This document shows, in pieces, positions 42,606 through 51,000 of a stretch of DNA of 64,000 bases. The translations under genes and the position numbers were made by a program. This DNA comes from Pseudahrensia aquimaris (GTDB taxonomy: Bacteria; Pseudomonadota; Alphaproteobacteria; Rhizobiales; Rhizobiaceae), in contig NZ_JBHTJV010000026.1 of assembly GCF_042676045.1 (NCBI RefSeq), positions 62,001-126,000 on the forward strand, read 5' to 3'. The notes beneath the pieces were generated by a model, which was not told the DNA's origin, searched no databases, and saw only the letters and a list, made by a program, of their open reading frames with translations. Each line of letters begins with the position of its first letter. Positions within the stretch are counted from its first letter, which is position 1.

Positions 42606-43990
42606 GCATCAACATCACAATGCCGGCGCTTTCGCCGACGATGGAGGAGGGCAACCTCGCTAAGTGGCTGGTCAAAGAGGGCGACGCCGTCTCGGCTGGT
42701 GATGTGATAGCGGAAATCGAGACCGACAAGGCCACCATGGAAGTTGAGGCGGTCGACGAAGGCACGATTGCCAAAATAATGGTGCCGGAAGGCAGCGAGG
42801 GCGTGAAGGTCAACGCTGTTATCGCCGTGCTGGCTGAAGATGGCGAAGACGCCAGTGATGTAAGCGAAAACGGCGCGGCGGCTGTGGCAGTGCAAGCAGA
42901 CGTGCCCGCTGCGAAAGAGGCCCCTTCTGAAGCCAACCAAGAAAACACGCCAGCGCCCGTTGTTGAGGCGAAGATGCCTGAAGGCGGTGCTCAAGATCAC
43001 GGAAAGCCCGATGTGCAAGCCAAGCCCAACGGTGCGGCCCGCATTTTTGCAACACCTTTGGCGCGGCGCATTGCTGAGCAAAAGGGCATTGAGCTTTCGA
43101 TGATTTCCGGCTCCGGTCCGCGTGGGCGTATCGTCAAAGCGGATGTGGAGGCCGCAGAGGCCGGAACAGCGACCGCGAAAACCAGCGACGCACCCAGCGC
43201 CAAACAAGCGCCTTCGGCTCCCGCAGGAGCCACAATGGCTGCAGGCCCAAGCGACGCAGAAGTGCTTTCGCTGTTCGAAGAAGGCTCTTTCGAGAAAAAG
43301 CCTCACGATGGCATGCGCAAGGTTATCGCGGAGCGACTCACACAAAGCGCGCAGACGGTTCCGGCCTATTTCGTCACCATGGAATGCCAGATTGACGCTC
43401 TGCTTGCGTTGCGCGCCCAAATGAACGCCGCCGCGCCCAAGGATGGCGACGACAAACCGATTTGGAAACTCTCGGTCAACGATTTCATCGTGAAGGCCAT
43501 GGCGATGGCGCTCAAAGCGGTGCCAATGGCCAACGTTTCATGGACATCAACAGATCGCCTCTATCACAAGCACGCGGATGTCGGTGTAGCAGTGGCTGTG
43601 GATGATGGACTGTTCACGCCCATCGTGCGCCGTGCTTGCGAGAAATCACTCTCGACCATTTCCAGAGAAGTGAAAGACATGGCAGGCCGCGCCCGGGCCA
43701 AAAAACTCGCACCTGCGGAATATCAAGGCGGTGTTACAGCTGTATCCAACCTCGGCATGTTCGGCGTGAAAGAGTTCACCTCCATCATCAACCCGCCTCA
43801 CGCTTCAATTGTATCCATTGGAGCAGGCGAAAAGAAGCCGGTGGTCAATAAGGATGGGGCTTTGGCCGTCGGCACAGTGATGGCGGCGACATTCGCCTTT
43901 GACCACCGCGCTATCGACGGAGCGCTTGGCGCGGAACTGGCGGCAGCGTTCAAGAATTACGTCGAGAATCCGATGGGGATGCTGGCCTAG
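42602..43990 (+). CDS. pdhC: PdhC, dihydrolipoamide acetyltransferase (E2 of pyruvate dehydrogenase)
   Basis: A 462-residue core subunit: lipoyl domain (residues 1-80, lysine in ETDKATMEV), Ala/Pro-rich linker, peripheral-subunit-binding domain (ATPLARRIAEQKGIELSMISGSGPRGRIVKADVE, about 148-182), second linker and acetyltransferase domain ending in the catalytic motif FDHRAIDGALGAE. It overlaps the preceding small gene by ATGA and converges with a small membrane-protein gene through a shared CTAG. Confidence 0.96.
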   Translation: MSINITMPALSPTMEEGNLAKWLVKEGDAVSAGDVIAEIETDKATMEVEAVDEGTIAKIMVPEGSEGVKVNAVIAVLAEDGEDASDVSENGAAAVAVQADVPAAKEAPSEANQENTPAPVVEAKMPEGGAQDHGKPDVQAKPNGAARIFATPLARRIAEQKGIELSMISGSGPRGRIVKADVEAAEAGTATAKTSDAPSAKQAPSAPAGATMAAGPSDAEVLSLFEEGSFEKKPHDGMRKVIAERLTQSAQTVPAYFVTMECQIDALLALRAQMNAAAPKDGDDKPIWKLSVNDFIVKAMAMALKAVPMANVSWTSTDRLYHKHADVGVAVAVDDGLFTPIVRRACEKSLSTISREVKDMAGRARAKKLAPAEYQGGVTAVSNLGMFGVKEFTSIINPPHASIVSIGAGEKKPVVNKDGALAVGTVMAATFAFDHRAIDGALGAELAAAFKNYVENPMGMLA

Positions 43991-44253
43991 TTCTCGGGGA
44001 AGTTCTGTTTGATGCCGCCATCTTCACGCACAGCATCGTTCAACCGCTTGTTCTCGCTGGCGAGAAAATTGATGGTCATAGCGAAAGGAACACTAGCCAC
44101 CGCCATCATCGCAATGAGCGCGATTACTTGGATGGTGTTGGACTTCTTGTGCAAGCCAACGGAACGAAAAATTACCGCCAGAACGATGACAAAAAGCAAT
44201 ACGACATTGATTGCGGAATAGCCGAGTGAATGAAAAGAATCGAAGAAGCCCAT
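43987..44253 (-). CDS. Small two-helix membrane protein inside the pdh cluster (antisense orientation)
   Basis: An 88-residue protein with two hydrophobic helices (about residues 11-30, YSAINVVLLFVIVLAVIFRS; about 40-64, TIQVIALIAMMAVASVPFAMTINFL) joined by a short basic loop, and a hydrophilic tail. Family unknown. It is placed between pdhC and lpd but read the other way, its TAG interlocked with the pdhC stop in CTAG. The clear membrane-helix pattern and the exact stop overlap support it as a gene; the ribosome site is weak. Confidence 0.62.
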   Translation of the reverse strand: MGFFDSFHSLGYSAINVVLLFVIVLAVIFRSVGLHKKSNTIQVIALIAMMAVASVPFAMTINFLASENKRLNDAVREDGGIKQNFPEN

Positions 44254-44371
44254 AGCCAGATCACCATTGCGATTGCGGCCCTTCTATTGCGCGAGCCTTG
44301 AGAAAGAACAAGTGCGGCCAATCAACCTTCCAAGCGTCCGATAGACATTACCGACCGAAAGACATTATCCC

Positions 44372-45811
44372 ATGGCAAATTCCTACGACATTCTCATCAT
44401 TGGTGCCGGCCCCGGTGGCTATGTGGCGGCAATCCGCGCTGCGCAATTGGGCATGAAAGTCGGGCTTGTCGAGCGCGAACATCTTGGCGGTATTTGCCTC
44501 AACTGGGGTTGTATCCCCACCAAGGCGCTGTTGCGGTCGGCTGAAATCTACAGCCACATGGCACATGCGGATTCTTTTGGCCTTGAGGTTGAAAACTTCT
44601 CTTTCGATATCGAAAAGGTGGTCAAACGCTCCCGCGGTGTTTCCGGCCAACTCACCGGCGGCATCGGCTTTTTGATGAAGAAAAACAAAGTCGACGTGAT
44701 TTGGGGCGAAGCTAAAATTACCAAACCGGGTGAGGTTGTGGTTTCCGCGCCGAAAAAGAAAGCCGTTCAGCCGCAACCCGCTGCACCGAAGAACACGCTG
44801 GGCGAGGGGACTTACACCGCCAAGAACATCATCGTTTCAACAGGCGCTCGCCCTCGGGCGCTGCCGGGAATGGAGCCAGACGGCGATCTAATATGGTCTT
44901 ACTTCGAAGCAATGGTGCCCAAAACCATGCCCAAATCGATTATCGTGATGGGTTCTGGGGCCATTGGCATCGAATTCGCCTCCTTCTATCGCACCATGGG
45001 CGCGGATGTGACGGTGGTTGAATTGATGGACCAGGTTATGCCCGTCGAGGACACCGAAATCGCCAAGCTGGCGCAGAAGCAATTCGAGAAACAGGGCATG
45101 AGGATCATGCTCGGTGCGAGGGTCGCCAAGGTCGAAAAAGGCAAGGACAGCATCACGGCGCATGTCGAAGGCAAGGATGGCAAGGTTGAGAAAATCACCG
45201 CTGACAAGCTCATTTCCGCCGTTGGTGTTGTCGGTAACACTGAAGGGCTGGGGTTGGAGAAACTCGGTGTCAAAATGGATCGCGGCATCATCGCTATTGA
45301 TGAATACGGCGCGACCAATGTCCCAGGCATCCATGCCATTGGCGATGTAGCGGGCGCACCCATGCTGGCGCACAAGGCTGAGCATGAAGGCGTCATCTGC
45401 GTTGAAAAGATCGCAGGCCAACATCCACACGTTATGGACAAGGGCAAAATCCCCGGCTGCACTTACTGCAATCCTCAGGTTGCAAGCGTTGGCCTGAACG
45501 AACGCACCGCCAAAGAGGCAGGCCGCAAGGTCAAGATTGGCCGTTTCCCGTTTGTCGGCAACGGCAAAGCGATTGCACTTGGGGAACCCGAAGGCATGGT
45601 CAAAACCATTTTCGACGCCGAAACAGGTGAATTGCTTGGAGCGCACATGATCGGCGCAGAAGTGACGGAACTCATTCAAGGCTTCGTGGTTGCCATGAAT
45701 TTGGAGACCACAGAACAAGATCTAATTGATGCCGTCTTCCCGCATCCGACATTGTCGGAAATGATGCATGAAAGTGTGATGGACAGCCAAGGCCGCGCTA
45801 TCCACTCGTAA
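44372..45811 (+). CDS. lpd: Lpd, dihydrolipoamide dehydrogenase (E3)
   Basis: A 479-residue flavoprotein that reoxidises lipoyl groups of the pyruvate dehydrogenase complex. FAD site IIGAGPGGYVAAIRAAQLG, redox disulfide in GGICLNWGCIPTKALL, NAD site IVMGSGAIGIEFASFYRTMGADVTVVE, and the C-terminal catalytic HPTLSEMMHE. A Lys/Pro-rich insert (PKKKAVQPQPAAPKNTLG) near residues 128-145 interrupts the FAD domain, as in rhizobial Lpd proteins. It ends the pdh cluster after a 381-base gap from pdhC that holds the inverted small gene. Confidence 0.96.
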   Translation: MANSYDILIIGAGPGGYVAAIRAAQLGMKVGLVEREHLGGICLNWGCIPTKALLRSAEIYSHMAHADSFGLEVENFSFDIEKVVKRSRGVSGQLTGGIGFLMKKNKVDVIWGEAKITKPGEVVVSAPKKKAVQPQPAAPKNTLGEGTYTAKNIIVSTGARPRALPGMEPDGDLIWSYFEAMVPKTMPKSIIVMGSGAIGIEFASFYRTMGADVTVVELMDQVMPVEDTEIAKLAQKQFEKQGMRIMLGARVAKVEKGKDSITAHVEGKDGKVEKITADKLISAVGVVGNTEGLGLEKLGVKMDRGIIAIDEYGATNVPGIHAIGDVAGAPMLAHKAEHEGVICVEKIAGQHPHVMDKGKIPGCTYCNPQVASVGLNERTAKEAGRKVKIGRFPFVGNGKAIALGEPEGMVKTIFDAETGELLGAHMIGAEVTELIQGFVVAMNLETTEQDLIDAVFPHPTLSEMMHESVMDSQGRAIHS

Positions 45812-45899
45812 TCATTGGCGTTTCCCAATCGACATTCAGGTTCGGTTCAGCAAAACTGGCACAGGATCAGCTCGTCAATTAGATTGGAGGGAAACAACC

Positions 45900-46349
45900 A
45901 TGACGAAACTTGCAAAACGAATGGCCGCTCTGGCCGCAATATTCGCGACGAGCGGGATGATTACAATGGGGAGCGCCATCGTTACCCCTCAAACAGCGGC
46001 GGCCGATTCCTGTTGGGATCACAACGGCTCGCTTATGCGTCTCGTTGCCAACGGAAATCAGCGCGCATTTTACTACGAACGCCCGAGTGCAGTCCTGCGC
46101 CAAGCAGGCGTTCGCCGAGGAACCTTGTTGTTCAACGGCCGCAAGCAGGGCAACAGCTATGTCGGCACAGCGCGGCGCTTCTCAAAATGGTGTAGCGCAC
46201 CGCTTGAGTATTCGGTCTCCGGCCCGATCTCCGGCAACCAAACCCGCGTGACCGTGCGCGGCACACGTCCGGTCTACGCATCCGGCTGTCGCAATACAGG
46301 ACGAATTGCCCGCGACCGGCTCGTCTTCACATATTCACACCAGTGCTAG
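45900..46349 (+). CDS. Exported cysteine-containing small protein, unknown function
   Basis: A 149-residue protein with a signal peptide (about residues 1-35, ending TAAADS) and a mature domain of short beta strands (GSLMRLVANGNQRAFYYERPSAVLRQAGVRRGTLLFNGRKQGNSYVGTARRFSKWC ... RDRLVFTYSHQC). Four mature cysteines could form two disulfides. I recognise it only as a type of small periplasmic protein common in Hyphomicrobiales. A strong GGAGGG lies 10 bases before the ATG. It is followed after 3 bases by the DUF1330 gene. Confidence 0.78.
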   Translation: MTKLAKRMAALAAIFATSGMITMGSAIVTPQTAAADSCWDHNGSLMRLVANGNQRAFYYERPSAVLRQAGVRRGTLLFNGRKQGNSYVGTARRFSKWCSAPLEYSVSGPISGNQTRVTVRGTRPVYASGCRNTGRIARDRLVFTYSHQC

Positions 46350-46352
46350 CGC

Positions 46353-46775
46353 ATGGCTGACGCTTTCATTGATCCAGATCGCGGAGTGTTTAAAGCGCTG
46401 CGAGAACTGCCGCTCGATCATCCTGTTGAGATGTTGAACCTCGTCCGTCTGCGGCAGCGTGCTGCCTACGCCGACGGACGAGACGCAACGGGCGCAGAAG
46501 CGTATGCGGCATATGGACGAGAGAGCGGCCCGATTTTTCGTAAGGTGGGTGGTGAAATCATCTGGTCAGCAACGCCCGAACTGATGCTCATCGGCCCACA
46601 GGAAGAGCGCTGGGATGTGGCCTTCGTCGCGCGCTATCCAACAGGCCAAGCCTTTCTAGATATGGTCTACGACCCAGCCTATCAGGCAATTGTCTTCCAT
46701 CGTCAGGCAGCCGTCGAGACGTCACGCCTGCTTCGCACCAAGCCCAAAGACGCCGCCTCTGAAGGCTTTGGTTAA
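46353..46775 (+). CDS. DUF1330-family protein
   Basis: A 140-residue cytosolic protein of the dimeric alpha-beta-barrel DUF1330 group: HPVEMLNLVRLRQRAAYADGRDATGAEAYAAYGRESGPIFRKVGGEIIWSATPELMLIG, then WDVAFVARYPTGQAFLDMVYDPAYQAIVFHRQAAVETSRLL. Members are small ferredoxin-like-fold proteins of unknown role. It lies directly after the exported protein and upstream of tRNA-Thr. Confidence 0.86.
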   Translation: MADAFIDPDRGVFKALRELPLDHPVEMLNLVRLRQRAAYADGRDATGAEAYAAYGRESGPIFRKVGGEIIWSATPELMLIGPQEERWDVAFVARYPTGQAFLDMVYDPAYQAIVFHRQAAVETSRLLRTKPKDAASEGFG

Positions 46776-46867
46776 GCGCATATACGGGGGGCTAAGCACG
46801 TCGACGGGGATTTACGGCTTGATAAGGCGAGGGTGTTATTTTTCAGCGCACGCGCCGCTGTTTGATC

Positions 46868-46896
46868 TTGCAGGAATCGTAAGTTCAATTTATTGC
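46868..46896 (+). promoter_or_regulatory. Candidate tRNA-Thr promoter
   Basis: TTGCAG (46868-46873), exactly 17 bases, then TATTGC (46891-46896), placing transcription start about 5 bases before the mature tRNA 5' end. Pattern match with correct spacing and position. Confidence 0.45.
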
Positions 46897-46907
46897 AGCG
46901 CACATGG

Positions 46908-46983
46908 GCCGCTTTAGCTCAGTTGGTAGAGCATCGCATTCGTAATGCGGAGGTCAGGTGTTCAAATCACCTAAGCGGCACCA
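46908..46983 (+). tRNA. tRNA-Thr (anticodon CGT)
   Basis: A complete 76-base tRNA: acceptor GCCGCTT/AAGCGGC, D arm GCTC-AGTTGGTA-GAGC, anticodon stem TCGCA/TGCGG with loop TTCGTAA (anticodon CGT, decoding ACG), T arm AGGTG-TTCAAAT-CACCT, discriminator A and an encoded CCA, followed by TTTTT. Confidence 0.95.
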
Positions 46984-46988
46984 TTTTT

Positions 46989-48011
46989 CTACACAGGTTC
47001 TATCCGACGGATTTGGCGCATCCGCTCCAACACGTCCAAGCCTTGCTGTTTGAGATACCACAGCATGTCGATGAACACCCAATTCTCCGCCAGCTTGTCG
47101 CCCTCGCGGCGGTACACATCAACGATTCGCATAGATACTGGCTTTTCATGCCCCACAAGGCCCATAAAGCCGCCTGTAGGGCGGTGCTCAAGATTGGGCC
47201 AGCCAAAGAAACCCGCATAGTTTCCCTCTCCAAAGCGAGCTACATGCCCGAGGAATTTCTTATCCGCCAAGTTCAGTCGGAACGGATATTGGTGCTGCTC
47301 CTGATAGCGCTCGATCGTATAAGTCGCGCCGATCCCGTAAGGTCCATACCAGACCATTTCGTCATGCCATGACTTCGCCAGTTCAGATGCGGGCATACGC
47401 TGGGAGTCGCTCTGGTTTAGCCTAGACAGATCCGCGACCATGCTTTCAACCACTTGCAGTGTTTTCTCGCCTTGTTCAGCGGGTGCATCATCGCGTAATA
47501 AGCCGTCCTGCGTGCGAGGACCGGGATAAGCAAACATTTCACCTGTGGATGGACCAAGGGGATAGACGCCGCTTTGGTGCATGATGCCCAAAATGTCGAG
47601 GAATAGGGCGGTTTCGACGATCTTGCCGTTTGCAACGCGGTTGAATTCAGCAAAACGCATGAACTTGATCTTGCCGGTTGCCGGAATACCCAGCCAGTCC
47701 TTGTCGTGCAATCCCATGAAATTGCCCATGGAACAGATCCAGATTGCGGTCGTATCGCCAACTGAATTCTCGCCAGCAAAGAAAATATCCGTGCGGCGTT
47801 GAAGGGCGGTGAAACTATCGAGAAATGGTTCCCAGAACACACTGGCCAAATCAGCACGGCCATGCTGCTCCAAAAATGGATACATACCGCGCCAGTGATG
47901 GTCTTCGCTCAGATGGGTGTCGAGCGTTTGATCAAGTGCTTGCTTGCCACCAATCTCCAACGCCGCGTGAAAGGACGCGACGAGGTGCTTCTCAGACTGA
48001 AATGATCGCAT
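46989..48011 (-). CDS. SnoaL/NTF2-like protein, two tandem domains
   Basis: A 340-residue protein built of two SnoaL-like (polyketide-cyclase/ester-cyclase type, NTF2 fold) halves: residues about 10-150 (WRGMYPFLEQHGRADLASVFWEPFLDSF ... GIPATGKIKFMRFAEFNRVANGKIVETALFLDILGI) and about 195-335 (WHDEMVWYGPYGIGATYTIERYQEQHQYPFR ... VDVYRREGDKLAENWVFIDMLWYLKQQG). NGKIVET and GDKLAENWVFIDM are the repeated strand pairs. The substrate is unknown. It begins 3 bases after the stop of the GPR homologue, so the two may share a transcript. Confidence 0.85.
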   Translation of the reverse strand: MRSFQSEKHLVASFHAALEIGGKQALDQTLDTHLSEDHHWRGMYPFLEQHGRADLASVFWEPFLDSFTALQRRTDIFFAGENSVGDTTAIWICSMGNFMGLHDKDWLGIPATGKIKFMRFAEFNRVANGKIVETALFLDILGIMHQSGVYPLGPSTGEMFAYPGPRTQDGLLRDDAPAEQGEKTLQVVESMVADLSRLNQSDSQRMPASELAKSWHDEMVWYGPYGIGATYTIERYQEQHQYPFRLNLADKKFLGHVARFGEGNYAGFFGWPNLEHRPTGGFMGLVGHEKPVSMRIVDVYRREGDKLAENWVFIDMLWYLKQQGLDVLERMRQIRRIEPV

Positions 48012-48014
48012 GGA

Positions 48015-51000
48015 TTATGCAAACCGTCCCGCTGCATGGGCCAACATCGTGTAGACCTTGCCCGTGTCGGACACGAGGTAAGTCTGGGTCATTACGTTGT
48101 CGCGGTCATTCTTGGAAACATCAGCAATGAGACGTTCAAAGTCCGTGACGTAGCGTTTGACCGAGTCTCGAAACTTTGGATCGTTGTCAAACTTGTCACT
48201 TATTTCATCAAAGACGCGACGCCCTTCGGGCGTGTAGATGTCCCGTTTGAAAATACCGCGCTCGCCGCGCTGATAGCGATCCCACAAACGCACAGCCTCG
48301 TCATGATCGATGGAGCGTGCAATTTCAGTGGAGAGCGAGTTGAGCGACTCGTTTGAACGCGAGCGCGCACGAGGGGATGGCTCTGCGGCTGCATCTTCGT
48401 CTCGCGAGGCGCGGCGCAGCAAATCACTCACCCATCCGGAATTGGCCGATTGGGGCTTGGGTGTAATGGTTTCAGCCTCTTGGTCAAAATTGATGGGCCC
48501 GCGCAAAGCACTGGACACTGTTTCACGCTCGCGCACTGGTTCTGATGCGGCGGGGCGCGGAGGTTCAGGGGCAGGGCGCGGTTCAGGCTTTTTCTCTGCA
48601 ACCGGTGCAGGCTGCGCAATAGCAGCAGGTGGCGTCACGTTGCTGGGCGTAGCGTCCTGGTAGCGCGGGGCTTTTGAAACGATATCGTTGAGGTCTTTCA
48701 ACGCCTTGATCTGATCGGACACAACGCGGCGCATTGCGCTGGTTGACTCCTTGGTTTCATCAGGCAGTTCCAACACACTTTTCTTCATTTCAGCGCGTGT
48801 CCGCGAGATTTCGGACCGAAGATCTTGCGCAGTCATACGCATTTCTTCAGTCGCTTGAGCGAAACGCTCCGTGGCTTCCTTGGCAACGCTGGCGACACTC
48901 TCCGACAACCCGGATGTAAGGCTGCGCGCGCGTCCTTCGGCGGTGTTGACGGTCTCGCTCATCATTTCTGTGAAACGGCGCATGAGCTCTTCAAGATCGG
49001 CACTGCGGGATACCAGTCCATTGGTCAAAGCCTCAATCGCATTACGCCGTTCATCGAGCGAAATGCTCATGTTACCCTGCGTTTGATCCAGCAGGCGCGA
49101 TACGTTGGTGAGTGCATCACTTTGTTCTGCAAAGCGGCTGGCGATGTCAGAGATTTCAACCAGCACCCGGCCAGACACATCTTTAAGCCCAAGATAGTTG
49201 GATTCAATCAAGCTAGACGACGAATTAAGGTCATCGGAGGCTTCGCCCACTGTTTGGCGGAATTCCGCCGCCCGTTCTGCCAACAAGCGTTGCGCATTTG
49301 TAAGGTTCGAATCTGCCGAAACAATCAGTTCCGAAAGCGTGCCGTTGGATTGATCAAGACGGCCCAGAAGATCGCCGATCTCACCAGCCAGTTTACCATT
49401 CGTCTCTGACAAGGCTGCAATTGTATCTCTAGAACGCGCTGTGATGGCGTTGACCATCGATTCATTTTCCGCACGCACGCGCTCGGATACCTCTTGTGCC
49501 ACTTCTGCCATCTTGCGGGCCATTGCGTCGCCAGTTGAGACGAGTTGGCCGCTGTGATTTTCCACCGTTGTCGTCAGGTTTTGCGTGGACGCAGATAACT
49601 GGCCTATGAGTTCAGAGGTTTGACCTTCCAGCGCCATGTAGCGCTTGGCCAGATCTTCGGCTGCTGCTTGAGCAGCAGCCTCCATGCGTTCGTTGGAAGA
49701 TACAATTGCGCCTTCCAGTTTCTGCGCCACGTTGCCGGAGGACTGGGTGATCTTCTCAGATACACCCGAGGCTGCTGCTTCCAGACGCTCTGCGACATCA
49801 TCTGCTGCGGAACGGACTTTGTCCGCCATGAGTTCGGCAACCCCTGCGCCACGTTGTTCAAAGCCTTTAAGAGCGGGCAGGGTGTCTTTAACCAACATGG
49901 TGCTCAGTTCACGCGACCGCGCCGCCAGCATTGTGTTGAGTTCTGCAGTTCGTTCGGAAAGCGACTTGATAACCTGCTGTGACCGCGCGGCCATCGTTTG
50001 ATCGGCCGTCAATACTGATTTTTCGATTTGGCCTTCCAGCGCTTTGATAGAAGCAGCAACGCTTTGTTCTGCGCGTTGGGTTTCTGACGTCAATGACGAC
50101 GAAATACCTTCAAGGCTCGCATCCAATTGGGCAGACAATTCGCGTGCTCGTTCAGCCAGAACTTCGTTGATGCGCTGTGCGCCACCGTCCAGCGAAGAAT
50201 TGATGATGTCGGCGCGGGTTTGCAGCGTCATGTCTATTGCAGAAGCCTGTTCTTCGACTGCTTCTCGGAACGAACCTGCACGGCTTGCAATACGCTCATC
50301 CGCTTCGTCCAACTTACCAGAAATCGCGCTCACGCCCCTCGACAATGCGGCATCGACTTCAGAGGTCTTATCTTCAATGGTTTTGGCCAATTCGTCTGTG
50401 CGGGCGGCCAAACGCTCGTCAACGGACTTCAATCGGTCGGTAACGGCCCCGACACCCATCTCCATCGCCATTTCGACGGCACCGGACTGCTCTTCAATCG
50501 TTTTGGCGACAGCCTCTGTACGCTCAATCCAGCGTTGATCGGCCTCGTCGAATTTGGAAACCACAGCGCTGGACGCTGTTATCAGTGTTGCATCAATGGC
50601 CTCGGCCTGTCCCTGAAGGTTTGCTTGCAGTGCCTGAGCACGATCTGCCAACTTGCGGTCAACTTCCTCGATCACGCTCGAGATCGAGCCCTTTGTCTCA
50701 TGCAAACGACCGGCAAGGCGGCTGTCGGCCTCGTCAACCTGTGCCAAAATAGATTGATTAATCTCTTCGACCCGGGCTGCCCAAGACATGCTGAGTTCCA
50801 GCGCCTTGTTATCCATCATTTCCTGAGTTTGGCCCAATTGTTGAGCCAAGTCGTTTTTGATCGCGCTTTGACCAGCAGAGAAGGCAGACGCGATTTCCCG
50901 CGTGCGTTCCACAAGAGTGTCATTGATTTGGCGTGTTCGGCCTTCTAAAGCGCCATCTATCTTATCGACGTTGTCGATCAGCAGCTTATTGCGCTCGTCC

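Noticed and set aside
42350..43420. 356-codon minus-strand frame opposite pdhC
   Set aside because: Antisense shadow of a well-recognised E2 gene and the small gene before it.
50127..50948. 273-codon plus-strand frame opposite the coiled-coil gene
   Set aside because: Shadow generated by the repetitive coiled-coil codons; no family resemblance.
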